NCBI RefSeq assembly: GCF_037023735.1
Contig: NZ_CP146069.1
Location: 2,397,501 to 2,461,500, forward strand
DNA from: Roseovarius sp. S88
Lineage (GTDB): Bacteria > Pseudomonadota > Alphaproteobacteria > Rhodobacterales > Rhodobacteraceae
DNA: 64,000 bases
Direction of reading: 5' to 3'
Made by a program: the position numbers and the translations under genes. Within the stretch, counting starts at the first letter, position 1, and every line of letters begins with the position of its first letter. This document shows, in pieces, positions 55,933 through 64,000 of the stretch. Under the pieces are notes generated by a model. The model had not been told where the DNA came from and made no database searches. It saw nothing but the letters and a program-made list of their open reading frames with translations.

Positions 55933-57375
55933 CTACACATCCTCTTCTTCACGCGTCCCACCGCGCGCTGCACGTCTGAGCGCCTCAACCACGCGGCTCA
56001 CCCGGCTGCCTTTGGAGCCTTTGACCAGGATCACGTCACCTGCATCAATCAAGCGGGCCGCCTGGGCTGCAAGCTCTTCGGCTTCGTTCACCCAGCGTCC
56101 CCGCTTACGCTCTGGCAGCGCATCGTAAAGCGCGCGCATCCGTGACCCGACACAATGGACAATGTCAAGCTCTTGCATGGCTGGAAGATTGGCCAGATCG
56201 GCATGAAGCACTGCCTCATCAGGGCCTAGTTCCAACATATCCCCCAAAACCGCGATACGGCGACCCGCGGCGACACGCCCGATGTCGTCCTCGGGAACCG
56301 TTCCCGCCAAAACCGCCAGCGACGCCTCCATTGAGGCGGGGTTGGCGTTAAACGCATCGTCAATAAGCGCGATGGTCAGCGTCTCATCGGCCACATCCAG
56401 CAAAAGCGTCTCATGCGTGCCGCGCCCCGAAGGCGGATGCCAGCGACCCAGATCCGACACCGCAACATCGAGGTCTGCGCCCATGGCATCCACGGCGGCC
56501 AGAACGGCGAGCGCGTTGGCGGCGAAGTGCGCTCCGGGTGTGCCGACCTTGAAGAGTACATGTTCACCTGAAACCTGCGCCTTGGCCACAGTAGAGGTGT
56601 TGTGGACCTGTACGTCCCTCAATTGCCAATTGAGACCTTCACTTTCGCCAAAGGACACCACGGTCCCGGCCAGGCGCTCTGCGGTCTCGCGCAGGATTGC
56701 CGCTGTGTCCACATCACCATTCACAATCGCCGTGCCGTTCGGCTCTAGCCCTTCAAAGATTGACGCCTTTTCATGCGCGATGCCTTCGATATTCTCGAAC
56801 GCCTCAAGATGCGCAGGTGCCACGGTGGTGACGATCGCCACATGTGGACGCGCCATGCGTGATAGAGGTGCGATCTCTCCGGGATGGTTCATGCCGATCT
56901 CGATGACGGCGAATTCGGTGTCTACGGGCATCCGCGCCAACGTCAGCGGAACACCCCAATGGTTGTTGTAACTGGCCTCTGCCGCATGCGTCCGCCCCTG
57001 TCCGGCCAGCACCGTGCGCAGCATGTCCTTGGTCGAAGTCTTGCCCACCGATCCGGTCACGGCAACAACACGCGCTTCTGTCCTTGCACGCGCGGCCTGC
57101 CCCAAAGCCTCCAGCGCAGGTAAAACATCTTTCACCACCAGAAGCGGCGCCTCGGGGTCCACATCCTTAGGCACATGGCTGACCAGCGCCGCTGCCGCGC
57201 CCTTGGCAAGCGCTTGTGCAACAAAATCATGCCCGTCGCGCACATCCCTGAGCGCCACGAACAAATCGCCGGGCTTCAGCGTGCGCGTATCAATCGAAAC
57301 ACCCGAGGCCGACCAATCCTGCGTGTTTTCCCCGCCTGTGGCCGCTGCGGCCTCGGCTGCGGTCCAGAGACTCAT
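55933..57375 (-). CDS. murF: UDP-MurNAc-tripeptide--D-alanyl-D-alanine ligase
   Basis: Adds the D-Ala-D-Ala dipeptide made by Ddl to complete the UDP-MurNAc-pentapeptide. The 480-residue protein has VSIDTRTLKPGDLFVALRD near the start, the ATP loop VVAVTGSVGKTSTKDML (about 107-123), EIGMNHPGEI and the C-terminal-domain motif IDDAFNANPASMEASL. The ATG overlaps the murE stop (ATGA), and mraY follows without a gap. Confidence 0.95.
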   Translation of the reverse strand: MSLWTAAEAAAATGGENTQDWSASGVSIDTRTLKPGDLFVALRDVRDGHDFVAQALAKGAAAALVSHVPKDVDPEAPLLVVKDVLPALEALGQAARARTEARVVAVTGSVGKTSTKDMLRTVLAGQGRTHAAEASYNNHWGVPLTLARMPVDTEFAVIEIGMNHPGEIAPLSRMARPHVAIVTTVAPAHLEAFENIEGIAHEKASIFEGLEPNGTAIVNGDVDTAAILRETAERLAGTVVSFGESEGLNWQLRDVQVHNTSTVAKAQVSGEHVLFKVGTPGAHFAANALAVLAAVDAMGADLDVAVSDLGRWHPPSGRGTHETLLLDVADETLTIALIDDAFNANPASMEASLAVLAGTVPEDDIGRVAAGRRIAVLGDMLELGPDEAVLHADLANLPAMQELDIVHCVGSRMRALYDALPERKRGRWVNEAEELAAQAARLIDAGDVILVKGSKGSRVSRVVEALRRAARGGTREEEDV

Positions 57376-58874
57376 ACGCCCAGCCCGTCAAGTGCGGCCA
57401 CAGCCACACTTGCCTGTTCGCAATCATCAAATGGCAGGGTGTCATCGCCGATGACCTGACCCGTTTCGTGCCCCTTGCCGCAAATCAAAAGCGCATCTCC
57501 CGGCCCAAGCGCATCAACGCCGCGCAGGATCGCTTCGGCACGGTCGCCCACTTCCATCGCATGATCACTCGCGCCTGCCTCGGTCACACCTTCCATCACA
57601 GCCGCCCGGATCACGGCGGGATCCTCTGAGCGCGGGTTATCATCCGTAACGATCACCTGATCGGCGTGCTCTGCGGCGGCGGCCCCCATCAGGGGTCTTT
57701 TGCCCTGATCGCGATCTCCACCTGCCCCCACAATCGCCACAAGCCGACCCAGAACATGCGGGCGGAACGCTTGAAGCGCGGTGGCCACGGCATCAGGTGT
57801 ATGTGCGTAATCAACAAACACCGCCGCGCCGTTTTTGCGCGTGGCCGCAAGCTGCATCCGTCCCCGAACCGTGTCCATGCGCGGCAGCGTGTTGAACACC
57901 AGGTCAGGATCAGCCCCCGCCGCAATCGCAAGCCCTGCAGCCATCAGAACATTGTCAGTCTGAAACCCACCGATCAGATTGACCTCAGCCTGGTGCACCT
58001 GACCACGCCAGTCAAAGCGCAGCGTTTGGCCGGTGGGCGAAAAGCGCCTGTCCAAAATGCGCAGGTCCGCACCTTCTGCCGACCCGATGCGCATGACATC
58101 CTGCCCCCGGCGCTTGGCCACCTCAATCATGTCCGCGCCGCGCGGGTCGTCTATGTTGATGACCGCTGTCCCGTCTTCAGGCAGCACGCGCGAAAAAAGC
58201 CCTGCTTTGGCCTCAAAATACGCTTCAAACGTCTTGTGGTAGTCCAGATGGTCCTGGCTCAGATTGGTAAACCCGGCAGCCGCAAGACGCACCCCATCAA
58301 GCCTGCGCTGTTCCAATCCATGACTGGAGGCTTCCATCGCCGCATGGGTGATGCCATGCAGCGCCGCTCCGACAAGCGCGCGATGCAGCGTGATGGGTTC
58401 CGGTGTTGTATGGGCCAGCGGTGCTTCCCACGCGCCTTCCACACCCGTGGTGCCAAGATTGACCGCCTCCAGCCCCAGCGCAATCCAGATCTGCCGGGTG
58501 AAATTCGCCACTGAGGTTTTACCGTTGGTGCCGGTCACGGCCACCATGGTTTCAGGCTGTTCTTCGAACCAAAGAGCGGCAGCAAAAGCAAGCGTCTGGC
58601 GCGGATCTTCAGCAATGATCAGCGCGGCATCGCATTCGGCCAGCTCTGCTTCGGCAATACGTGCGCCTTCGGGATCGGTCAGGATCGCCCCCGCCCCCAT
58701 GCGCAACGCGTAGGTGATGAACTCACCGCCATGCACGCGGCTTCCCGGAAGGGCAGCAAAAAGATAGCCCTCTTTCACCTCGCGACTGTCAACCGCAAGC
58801 CCAGTGACATCGGCGCGCCGCCCTTGCTGCGCCGTCAGTCCCAGATCCGCCAAGGATTTGCTCTGCCCCACCAC
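57372..58874 (-). CDS. murE: UDP-MurNAc-tripeptide synthetase (meso-diaminopimelate type)
   Basis: Adds the third residue of the stem peptide. The 500-residue protein has LAVDSREVKEGYLFAALPG, the ATP loop MVAVTGTNGKTSVANFTRQ, MEASSHGLEQ and VDYAHTPDAV. The specificity motif DNPR in VTDDNPRSEDP indicates meso-diaminopimelate, as in Gram-negative bacteria. Translation probably starts at one of two adjacent GTG codons (58874 or 58871). It lies 28 bases after ftsI. Confidence 0.95.
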   Translation of the reverse strand: MVGQSKSLADLGLTAQQGRRADVTGLAVDSREVKEGYLFAALPGSRVHGGEFITYALRMGAGAILTDPEGARIAEAELAECDAALIIAEDPRQTLAFAAALWFEEQPETMVAVTGTNGKTSVANFTRQIWIALGLEAVNLGTTGVEGAWEAPLAHTTPEPITLHRALVGAALHGITHAAMEASSHGLEQRRLDGVRLAAAGFTNLSQDHLDYHKTFEAYFEAKAGLFSRVLPEDGTAVINIDDPRGADMIEVAKRRGQDVMRIGSAEGADLRILDRRFSPTGQTLRFDWRGQVHQAEVNLIGGFQTDNVLMAAGLAIAAGADPDLVFNTLPRMDTVRGRMQLAATRKNGAAVFVDYAHTPDAVATALQAFRPHVLGRLVAIVGAGGDRDQGKRPLMGAAAAEHADQVIVTDDNPRSEDPAVIRAAVMEGVTEAGASDHAMEVGDRAEAILRGVDALGPGDALLICGKGHETGQVIGDDTLPFDDCEQASVAVAALDGLGV

Positions 58875-58902
58875 CTCTGTCCAGCCTTAGTTCAGCTTTT
58901 GT

Positions 58903-60693
58903 CTATTGGGTCGCCCCTGATGTGAGCGTTATACCGTCTAATACGGCAGGTTCAAACTCGGGCCGCAAACCCAAAAGTGGCGCCACCCGGCGGATGATCT
59001 CTGCCGCCACGGGAACGGCTGTCCATCCTGCGGTTCGGCGTGGCTCATCGCCCGAGGTTTCGACCGGCTCATCCAGCGTCACGACCAGCACATACTCCGG
59101 TTTGCTGGCCGGAAAGACACTGGCGAAAGTGGCCAGTACTTTCTCGTCGTAATACCCGCCATTTGGTTTGGGCTTATCCGCCGTGCCGGTCTTACCCGCC
59201 ACCTCATACCCCGGCACTTCCCCGAAGGAGGCGGTGCCGCCGCCCACAACTTCGCGCAGCATTTTCATCGTGCGATCTGCTGCGGCCTTGGACATCACCT
59301 GCGGGCCGCGTTGATTACGTGGCTGCTTGAGCAAGGTCGGTTTCACCAGATACCCACCATTGGCCAGCGTGGCATATCCGGCAGCCAAATGCATGGGGCT
59401 TGTGGACATACCATGCCCATAAGCCACGGTCATGGTCGACAGCTCAGACCATTTGGGCGGCAAAAGAGGCTCTCCGCCTTTGGCCTCAACGATCTCGATG
59501 GGCGTGGCTTCAAACAGGCCCAAGGATTTCAGGAAATCCTGCTGGCGTTTGGCCCCGATCATCTGGGCAATCCGCGCGGTGCCGATGTTGGAGGATTTCA
59601 CAATCACCTCAGTCACCGACAATTCGGGACCGTAATTGCGGAAATCGCGGATTTTGTGCTTGCCCCAGCGCAGCGGTCCTTTGGTGTCTATGATGGTCGA
59701 CGGATTCACCAACCGCAAATCAAGCGCTTGCGCGACGGTGAAGCTCTTGAACACAGAGCCCAGTTCATACACCCCCTGCACAGCGCGGTTAAAAAGCGGG
59801 CTGTCCTCGGGATTGCCTTCGGTCGGAGGACGGGGTCGATCATTGGGGTCAAAATCCGGCAGGCTGGCCACAGCCAGAACCTCACCCGTCTCTACCTTCA
59901 TCAAGACCGCCGCAGCACCCTTGGCATTCATCAACATCATGCCACCCTGCAGCACACGCTCCAGCGCAGATTGCACCGACAGATCAAGCGATAGCGTCAG
60001 CGGCTCATGGCCATACGCAGGGTCACGCAGGCGGTCGTCAAAATACTTTTCAACACCGGCCACGCCAATCACTTCGGCCGCATGCACGCCTTCCCGGCCA
60101 AAGCTGGCCCCGCCCATGACATGCGCCGCCAACCGTCCGTTGGGGTAAAGCCGCATCTCGCGCGGTCCAAAGAGCAGCCCCGGCTCACCAATATCGTGCA
60201 CCGCCTGCACCTGCTCCGGGCTGAGTTTCTTTTTGACCCACAGGAACTTACGGCTTCCGGTGAAGTCCTTGAGCAAACGCTTTTCATCCAGATCGGGAAA
60301 CAGCGCCACCAGTTCTTTGACCGCGCGCTCCGGCTCAACCATCTGCTGCGGTTGCGCATAAAGGCTGTGGGTTTCAAAATTTGTCGCAAGGATACGTCCA
60401 TGGCGATCCACGATATCCGCGCGCTGCGCCAGAATCTCGACCCCGGCCACACCGGCACGCGGCTCTACCGGCTCTGACTGCGTCATGATCCCCATGCGTG
60501 CGCCGATGACAAGGAATGCAAGCGTGAAGAAAACGCCCATGACCAAAAGCCGCCCTTCGGCGCGCTGACGCGCCTGATCGCGCATTTCCTCGTGCCGCAG
60601 GCGAATGTTTTCGCGTTCAATCGCATCAGGGTTCTGCCCCGCATCCCGCGCTTTGAGGATTTGTGCCAGCGGACGCAACGGTGTTCTGATCAT
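58903..60693 (-). CDS. ftsI: peptidoglycan D,D-transpeptidase FtsI (PBP3)
   Basis: Class B penicillin-binding protein that cross-links septal peptidoglycan. The 596-residue protein has a basic cytoplasmic N-terminus, one membrane helix (LLVMGVFFTLAFLVIGARM, about 49-67) and the dimerisation/pedestal region. The transpeptidase domain has the three motifs SVFKSFTVAQ (nucleophile Ser about 304), SSNIG and KTGTADKP. The ATG overlaps the ftsL stop (ATGA). Confidence 0.95.
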   Translation of the reverse strand: MIRTPLRPLAQILKARDAGQNPDAIERENIRLRHEEMRDQARQRAEGRLLVMGVFFTLAFLVIGARMGIMTQSEPVEPRAGVAGVEILAQRADIVDRHGRILATNFETHSLYAQPQQMVEPERAVKELVALFPDLDEKRLLKDFTGSRKFLWVKKKLSPEQVQAVHDIGEPGLLFGPREMRLYPNGRLAAHVMGGASFGREGVHAAEVIGVAGVEKYFDDRLRDPAYGHEPLTLSLDLSVQSALERVLQGGMMLMNAKGAAAVLMKVETGEVLAVASLPDFDPNDRPRPPTEGNPEDSPLFNRAVQGVYELGSVFKSFTVAQALDLRLVNPSTIIDTKGPLRWGKHKIRDFRNYGPELSVTEVIVKSSNIGTARIAQMIGAKRQQDFLKSLGLFEATPIEIVEAKGGEPLLPPKWSELSTMTVAYGHGMSTSPMHLAAGYATLANGGYLVKPTLLKQPRNQRGPQVMSKAAADRTMKMLREVVGGGTASFGEVPGYEVAGKTGTADKPKPNGGYYDEKVLATFASVFPASKPEYVLVVTLDEPVETSGDEPRRTAGWTAVPVAAEIIRRVAPLLGLRPEFEPAVLDGITLTSGATQ

Positions 60694-61037
60694 TGCTCTG
60701 CCTCCCGGTCCATCACTTCAACCGTGCTCCAGATATCCAGCGGTTCTTCGACACGCGGGAACGACACCTGATCAACTTTGCCAAACTGATTGGGCTGCAG
60801 CGGCAAAAGCCCCAACCGCTTGAAATTGATCTCGGCCAGGTCCCGCAACCGCTCAGGCCGGTTCAAATAGGCCCATTCCGCATTGAGAAACCGCAGCCTC
60901 TCACGCGCCTCGGCGATTTGCTGTTGCACTTCAACCGACCGCGCCTGCGCCTCTTGCGTCTCGTAGTTCTCCCGGTAGGCCCAAAAGGCCAACCCAATCA
61001 CCATGAGAGAGGTCATTACATAATAAAAAGAGCGCAT
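60690..61037 (-). CDS. ftsL: cell division protein FtsL
   Basis: Small bitopic divisome protein that forms a complex with FtsQ and FtsB. The 115-residue protein has a short cytoplasmic start, a membrane helix (FYYVMTSLMVIGLAFWAY, about 3-20) and a periplasmic leucine-zipper-like coiled coil (ARSVEVQQQIAEARERLRFLNAEWAYL). A C-terminal tail follows (IWSTVEVMDREAEQ). The ATG shares one base with the rsmH stop. Sequence conservation in this family is low; the call rests on length, topology and position between rsmH and ftsI. Confidence 0.85.
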   Translation of the reverse strand: MRSFYYVMTSLMVIGLAFWAYRENYETQEAQARSVEVQQQIAEARERLRFLNAEWAYLNRPERLRDLAEINFKRLGLLPLQPNQFGKVDQVSFPRVEEPLDIWSTVEVMDREAEQ

Positions 61038-62020
61038 TAGTGTCGTCCTTTCGCAATCGGCATGCCAATGGCAGAGCGATCCACCGGACGCGCAGGTTCA
61101 TCCGTACGCGTCGCCACACGTAGCTTGGCACTGCGCGCGCGGGGGTTTTGAGCAATTTCATCCGCATCCGCCACAATGGCCTTGCGGGTGGTTTGGGTGA
61201 ATTGCGGCGCCTCGCGGGTCATTTCAGGGGCATGGCGACTGCCCTGCCCAGTAGAGCCGGTCTTGATCTGCAAAAACCGCTTCACCATGCGATCTTCAAT
61301 CGAATGAAACGTGACCACGGCAAGATGCCCACCCGGTTTGAGCGCGCGCTCTGCCGCCTGCAAACCCTCAACCAGCTCGCCATATTCATCGTTCACCGCA
61401 ATGCGGATCGCCTGAAAACTGCGGGTCGCAGGATGCGCCTGACCCGGTTTGGCACGGGGAAGAGCGCTCTCAATTATTTCCGCCAGTTGTAGCGTCGTAA
61501 CGATTGGCACATCGGCGCGTTTGGTTACAATGGCACGCGCAATGCGGCGGCTGGCGCGTTCCTCACCATAAAGATAGAGAATATCGGCCAGCGCCGCCTC
61601 TTCCATCGTGTTGACCAACTCCGCCGCACTTGGCCCATCCTGGCTCATACGCATGTCGAGCGGGCCGTCTTTCATGAAGGAAAAGCCGCGTTGCGCCTGA
61701 TCAAGCTGCATGGATGAGACACCAAGGTCGAGCACGATGCCATCAAAGTTTTGCCCGTGCTGATCCAGTTCGGAAAAGACGCCCTGCACCAAAGTGATCC
61801 GGTCGTCATACCCCGCGGCCCAACTTGCAGCCAACTCCATCGCCAGCGGATCGCGGTCCAGACCGGTCACATGATCGGCACCCGCCTCCAGCAGGGCGCG
61901 CGTATAGCCACCTGCACCCAACGTGCCGTCAAGCCAGCGGCCCGAGACCGGAGAAACAGCCGCAACAAGCGGCCCAATAAGCACAGGGATATGTGGGGAC
62001 ATTGCGGCAGCACTCCCCAT
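61037..62020 (-). CDS. rsmH: 16S rRNA (cytosine(1402)-N(4))-methyltransferase
   Basis: SAM-dependent methyltransferase that modifies C1402 of 16S rRNA (also called MraW). The 327-residue protein has [15 protein letters not shown] at the start, the SAM motif [20 protein letters not shown] (about 29-48), [23 protein letters not shown], and [20 protein letters not shown] near the end. ATG 62020 has GAGGA 7 bases upstream in the mraZ end; ATG 62002 is an alternative closer to the family start. It starts 3 bases after the mraZ stop. Confidence 0.94.
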   Translation of the reverse strand: MGSAAAMSPHIPVLIGPLVAAVSPVSGRWLDGTLGAGGYTRALLEAGADHVTGLDRDPLAMELAASWAAGYDDRITLVQGVFSELDQHGQNFDGIVLDLGVSSMQLDQAQRGFSFMKDGPLDMRMSQDGPSAAELVNTMEEAALADILYLYGEERASRRIARAIVTKRADVPIVTTLQLAEIIESALPRAKPGQAHPATRSFQAIRIAVNDEYGELVEGLQAAERALKPGGHLAVVTFHSIEDRMVKRFLQIKTGSTGQGSRHAPEMTREAPQFTQTTRKAIVADADEIAQNPRARSAKLRVATRTDEPARPVDRSAIGMPIAKGRH

Positions 62021-62023
62021 CGC

Positions 62024-62527
62024 TCAATCCTCGCCCGGTGGGTAAACCAGAGTGAGGGGATCGAAGTCATCCGACTGCTCGGACAGCCAGGCCTCCATCT
62101 CGGCCCCTTCCGTGCCTTCATAGGTGTCGGCGTTCCAGATCTCAAAATACTCGCCCATGGCGACCATCGTTGCCTCGCCGTCCAGCCCAATCTGCTGGCG
62201 CAAACGCTGCGGCAGAACAATCCGGCCGTCCTTGTCAATTTCGGTATCCCAGGATTTGCCCAAGATCATCTTGCTGGCACGTTTACGCGCCTCGGACCCG
62301 CGCGGCATGGCACGGATATCGGCCTCGATCTCGGCCATCGCCTCAATCGTATAAGCCTGTAGACAATTCTTCAGATGGGGTCCGTGCAACACGACCATGC
62401 GAGGCAACGGGTTTTCCGGGCAGCGCGGGTCGCCATCGGCCAGCACAGCGCGAAAATCGGCAGGGATCGACATCCGACCCTTGCCGTCAACCTTCTGGTT
62501 AAACTCGCCTCTGAAGCTCAGCGTCAC
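62024..62527 (-). CDS. mraZ: transcriptional regulator MraZ
   Basis: First gene of the dcw cluster; a double AbrB-like DNA-binding protein that can regulate its own promoter. From GTG 62527 the protein has 167 residues. It has two SpoVT/AbrB-type modules: LSFRGEFNQKVDGKGRMSIPADFR (about 3-26) and ILGKSWDTEIDKDGRIVLPQRLRQ (about 87-110). An AGGGG site precedes the GTG by 10 bases. The open frame upstream adds residues unlike MraZ. On the minus strand just upstream are several GGGG-containing blocks (AGGGGCT, GGGGGCAG, AGGGGCAG, the last two 14 bases apart) that could be MraZ boxes. Confidence 0.92.
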   Translation of the reverse strand: MTLSFRGEFNQKVDGKGRMSIPADFRAVLADGDPRCPENPLPRMVVLHGPHLKNCLQAYTIEAMAEIEADIRAMPRGSEARKRASKMILGKSWDTEIDKDGRIVLPQRLRQQIGLDGEATMVAMGEYFEIWNADTYEGTEGAEMEAWLSEQSDDFDPLTLVYPPGED

Positions 62528-62790
62528 TGCGCGCCTGCCCCTCTTGTTCTGCCCCCGTTTCGATTTTTTTAGCCCCTGAAACGAAACGACGGATTGAGCT
62601 GCTGCCACTGCCCAATCCGCCGCCCTCGTCCCGCTTTGCGGGGTGTCCAGCTGCGCGCGCCACCTGGGGGGATGTCTGCTCGCCCGCGCGCCGGATCTCT
62701 CGTTGTGATGAAGCGGGTGCCTGTATGAAACCTGACTTGGAATTTTTCGGGGTTCTAAATGCCCCTCTTATCCCGTCCTCATCGTGCAAG
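62528..62790 (-). ncRNA. structured mraZ leader, candidate UpsM-type sRNA
   Basis: In Rhodobacter sphaeroides the dcw cluster is preceded by an unusually long 5' leader that gives rise to the abundant sRNA UpsM. Here the matching region is GC-rich, gene-free and has several hairpins, for example CCCGC-TTTG-CGGG (62633-62645 on the plus strand) and GGATTG ... CAATCC (62592-62619). A promoter-like pair on the minus strand, TTGAGT and TATTAC 16 bases apart, lies at about 62819-62792. I could not compare with the Rhodobacter sequence, so this is a positional call. Confidence 0.35.
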
Positions 62791-63210
62791 AAGTAATACA
62801 TGGTACTTCCTGGAACTCAATAAAAATTTACCCGAATAGCTACTGAATATGGTTTTTTCAGCTCTCCCAAAACAATATCTTGTATACCTATTGGGTAAAA
62901 CAACACATAATTTGGGGTAAAAATAAATTATTAACACAACATATAGTGAATAATTTCCTTTCCTAAAAATTCCCATATTTTCCCGGATATTTCTCAAAGC
63001 ACTACAATCAAAATGAGATCAAAACAAGAACATTTTGATTTCACATCAAAAATTCGCCTGAAATTCCACAAGTGATTCGCGTCAGACCATCGAAGATTCC
63101 ATGATTTCCCGGCGCAAACACCACTCGGTTCCAGGCAATCCCATCCAGATGGGGAATTCAGTCGCAAAATGTCTGAAAACTGGGTGCGTCAGACCTTGCA
63201 AACGGAGGGC
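62791..63210. promoter_or_regulatory. AT-rich gene-free region upstream of the dcw cluster
   Basis: The whole gap from mraZ (62527) to ridA (63211) is 683 bases without a convincing gene. From about 62800 to 63070 the base composition is strikingly AT-rich compared with the rest of the window. It contains an inverted repeat TTTACCCGAATAG (62827-62839) and CTATTGGGTAAA (62888-62899), a further GGGGTAAA at 62914-62921, and two GATTC (CcrM-type) sites at 63074 and 63095. I looked for RNase P RNA, which some alphaproteobacteria carry near here, and did not find its conserved core. Confidence 0.5.
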
Positions 63211-63561
63211 TTACTCTTCCACCGACCTGGCCGTCACCACAACTTCGATCAGATACCCCGGATCCAGCGCCACGCCTACGCAGGCCCGTTGTGGCCAGTT
63301 CGCCTCCGGACCGATCCAATCGTTCCACTCGACGTCCATCTCTGGTTTGAAGGCGATATCGCTCAGATACACCGTCGCCTGAAGCAGCTGAGTCTTGTCG
63401 CTGCCGACCTCGCGCAGAAGCCTATCAAGCTCCTCCAACGTATTTGCGGTCTGCGCCGCAATCCCATCCGCGCAAAACGGATCAGTGGCAACGATATAAG
63501 CCAGCCCACCGGCTTGTACGGCAGAACATCGGCCTATTGCCTCTCCGGGCATGCGTTTCAC
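63211..63561 (-). CDS. RidA family protein (YjgF/YER057c/UK114)
   Basis: A 116-residue protein of the RidA family, whose founding members hydrolyse reactive enamine/imine intermediates from amino-acid metabolism. It has AGGLAYIVATDPF, QTANTLEELDRLLREVGSDKTQLLQATVYLSDIAFKPEMDVEWNDWIG and the end ACVGVALDPGYLIEVVVTA. The Arg usually needed for RidA deaminase activity (in R-A-x-V/G) is replaced: the site reads PQRACVGV, so Arg is present. GTG 63561 has GGAG 6 bases upstream; a TTG at 63573 is possible. It is coupled to the acetyltransferase gene just before it. Confidence 0.86.
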   Translation of the reverse strand: MKRMPGEAIGRCSAVQAGGLAYIVATDPFCADGIAAQTANTLEELDRLLREVGSDKTQLLQATVYLSDIAFKPEMDVEWNDWIGPEANWPQRACVGVALDPGYLIEVVVTARSVEE

Positions 63562-63562
63562 T

Positions 63563-64000
63563 TCAATCTCCAAGCCACTTGAACATCACCAACGCATCCA
63601 CCAGCCCCTGCTCGGGATGTCGAAACGCGCGCGGCAACCGCCCCACAGTTTCAAACCCCAGCTTTATCCAAAGCGCTATCGCCCCCACATTGCTGGCGAC
63701 CACAAAATTGAACTGCATGGCCTCATAACCCAAATCGCGCGCCGCAGTCTGGCTGTGAACACACATCGCCCGGGCAATCCCCTGCCCCTGTGCGGCCGGT
63801 GCCGTAATGTAACCGCAGTTGCAGACATGGGCACCACCGCCCTGCTGATTGGTCTTGATGTAATAGGTGCCAAGGATCTCGCCATCCCGCTCGGCCACAT
63901 AGCTCGCCGCAGGCATATCGCACCGTAGGTGCAGAATGTCCTCACGCGAGATACCCGGATCAATGGCATAGGTATCCCCGGGCCGGATCACGTCGCGCAG
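63563..64000 (-). CDS. GNAT family N-acetyltransferase (5' end cut by window edge)
   Basis: C-terminal 145 or so residues of a GCN5-related acetyltransferase, transferring an acetyl group from acetyl-CoA to an unknown amine. Motif A is visible as CGYITAPAAQGQGIARAMC with the acetyl-CoA loop QGQGIA, preceded by the strand EILGTYYIK and followed by MQFNFVVASNVGAIALWIKLGFETVGRLP. The frame is open to the window edge, so the start is probably outside; a GTG at 63991 is unlikely to be the start. It ends 2 bases before the RidA start. Confidence 0.85.
   Translation of the reverse strand: MRDVIRPGDTYAIDPGISREDILHLRCDMPAASYVAERDGEILGTYYIKTNQQGGGAHVCNCGYITAPAAQGQGIARAMCVHSQTAARDLGYEAMQFNFVVASNVGAIALWIKLGFETVGRLPRAFRHPEQGLVDALVMFKWLGD

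Noticed and set aside
62499..62801. Open frame of 100 codons in the mraZ leader
   Set aside because: No ribosome site or family, runs into mraZ in another frame, and lies in a region expected to be an RNA leader.
62528..63210. RNase P RNA gene upstream of mraZ
   Set aside because: The conserved core with GGAAAGTCC was looked for on both strands and not found.

Overview
The window is a compact, GC-rich stretch of an alphaproteobacterial chromosome. Gene order and protein sequences point to a marine member of the Rhodobacteraceae (Roseobacter group). Indications are the split leucine/isovalerate (liu) cluster beside nuoA, an aerobic CobS/CobT cobaltochelatase pair, a complete dcw cell-division cluster with two DUF2484 genes between murC and murB, and frequent 4-base ATGA/GTGA overlaps. 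No tRNA, rRNA, CRISPR array, prophage or insertion sequence was seen.

Layout. Positions 1-165 hold the start of nuoA on the minus strand. Positions 414-11916 hold leucine catabolism on the minus strand: isovaleryl-CoA dehydrogenase with an AMP-binding acyl-CoA synthetase, then, past an oppositely oriented ompW-like gene, both methylcrotonyl-CoA carboxylase subunits, HMG-CoA lyase and methylglutaconyl-CoA hydratase. A thermonuclease-like gene and two membrane-protein genes sit between them. Positions 12040-13948 hold a PLP sugar aminotransferase-type gene and gph. Positions 14113-22000 (plus strand) hold glmU-glmS (UDP-GlcNAc supply), an AlkD-like repair gene, moaA, waaA and a glycosyltransferase (LPS core). 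Positions 22070-30380 hold a DUF4177 gene and a J-domain gene, then a minus-strand block of ECF sigma factor, anti-sigma factor, fasciclin protein, periplasmic MsrB and an MFS permease, then cobS, a tiny antisense gene and cobT. Positions 30538-37357 hold an M24 aminopeptidase, a DUF427 gene, an FAD-linked oxidase, a ClC channel and an iron-binding protein.

Positions 37412-62527 are almost wholly on the minus strand: mltB, recN, bamD, lpxC and then the dcw cluster read from mraZ (right) to ftsZ (left). The order is mraZ, rsmH, ftsL, ftsI, murE, murF, mraY, an ACT-domain gene, murD, ftsW, murG, murC, two DUF2484 genes, a small membrane gene, murB, ddl, ftsQ, ftsA, ftsZ. Together these make UDP-GlcNAc (GlmU/GlmS), turn it into lipid II (Mur, MraY), polymerise it at the septum (FtsW/FtsI) and control division (FtsZ/A/Q/L). 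LpxC, WaaA and BamD build the outer membrane.

The most notable points are as follows. The recN and murD reading frames are each broken by one missing G in a run of five Gs, which looks like a shared sequencing artefact. The SigK/RskA/fasciclin module parallels the mycobacterial SigK regulon. The dcw cluster has a 683-bp gene-free leader, which matches the extended mraZ leader and UpsM sRNA known in Rhodobacter. The liu promoter carries a palindromic operator, and an FNR-type box lies before the ompW-like gene. There are also unexplained repeats: an 11-bp tandem repeat, a 21-bp inverted-repeat element and palindromes, one of them inside a coding region.
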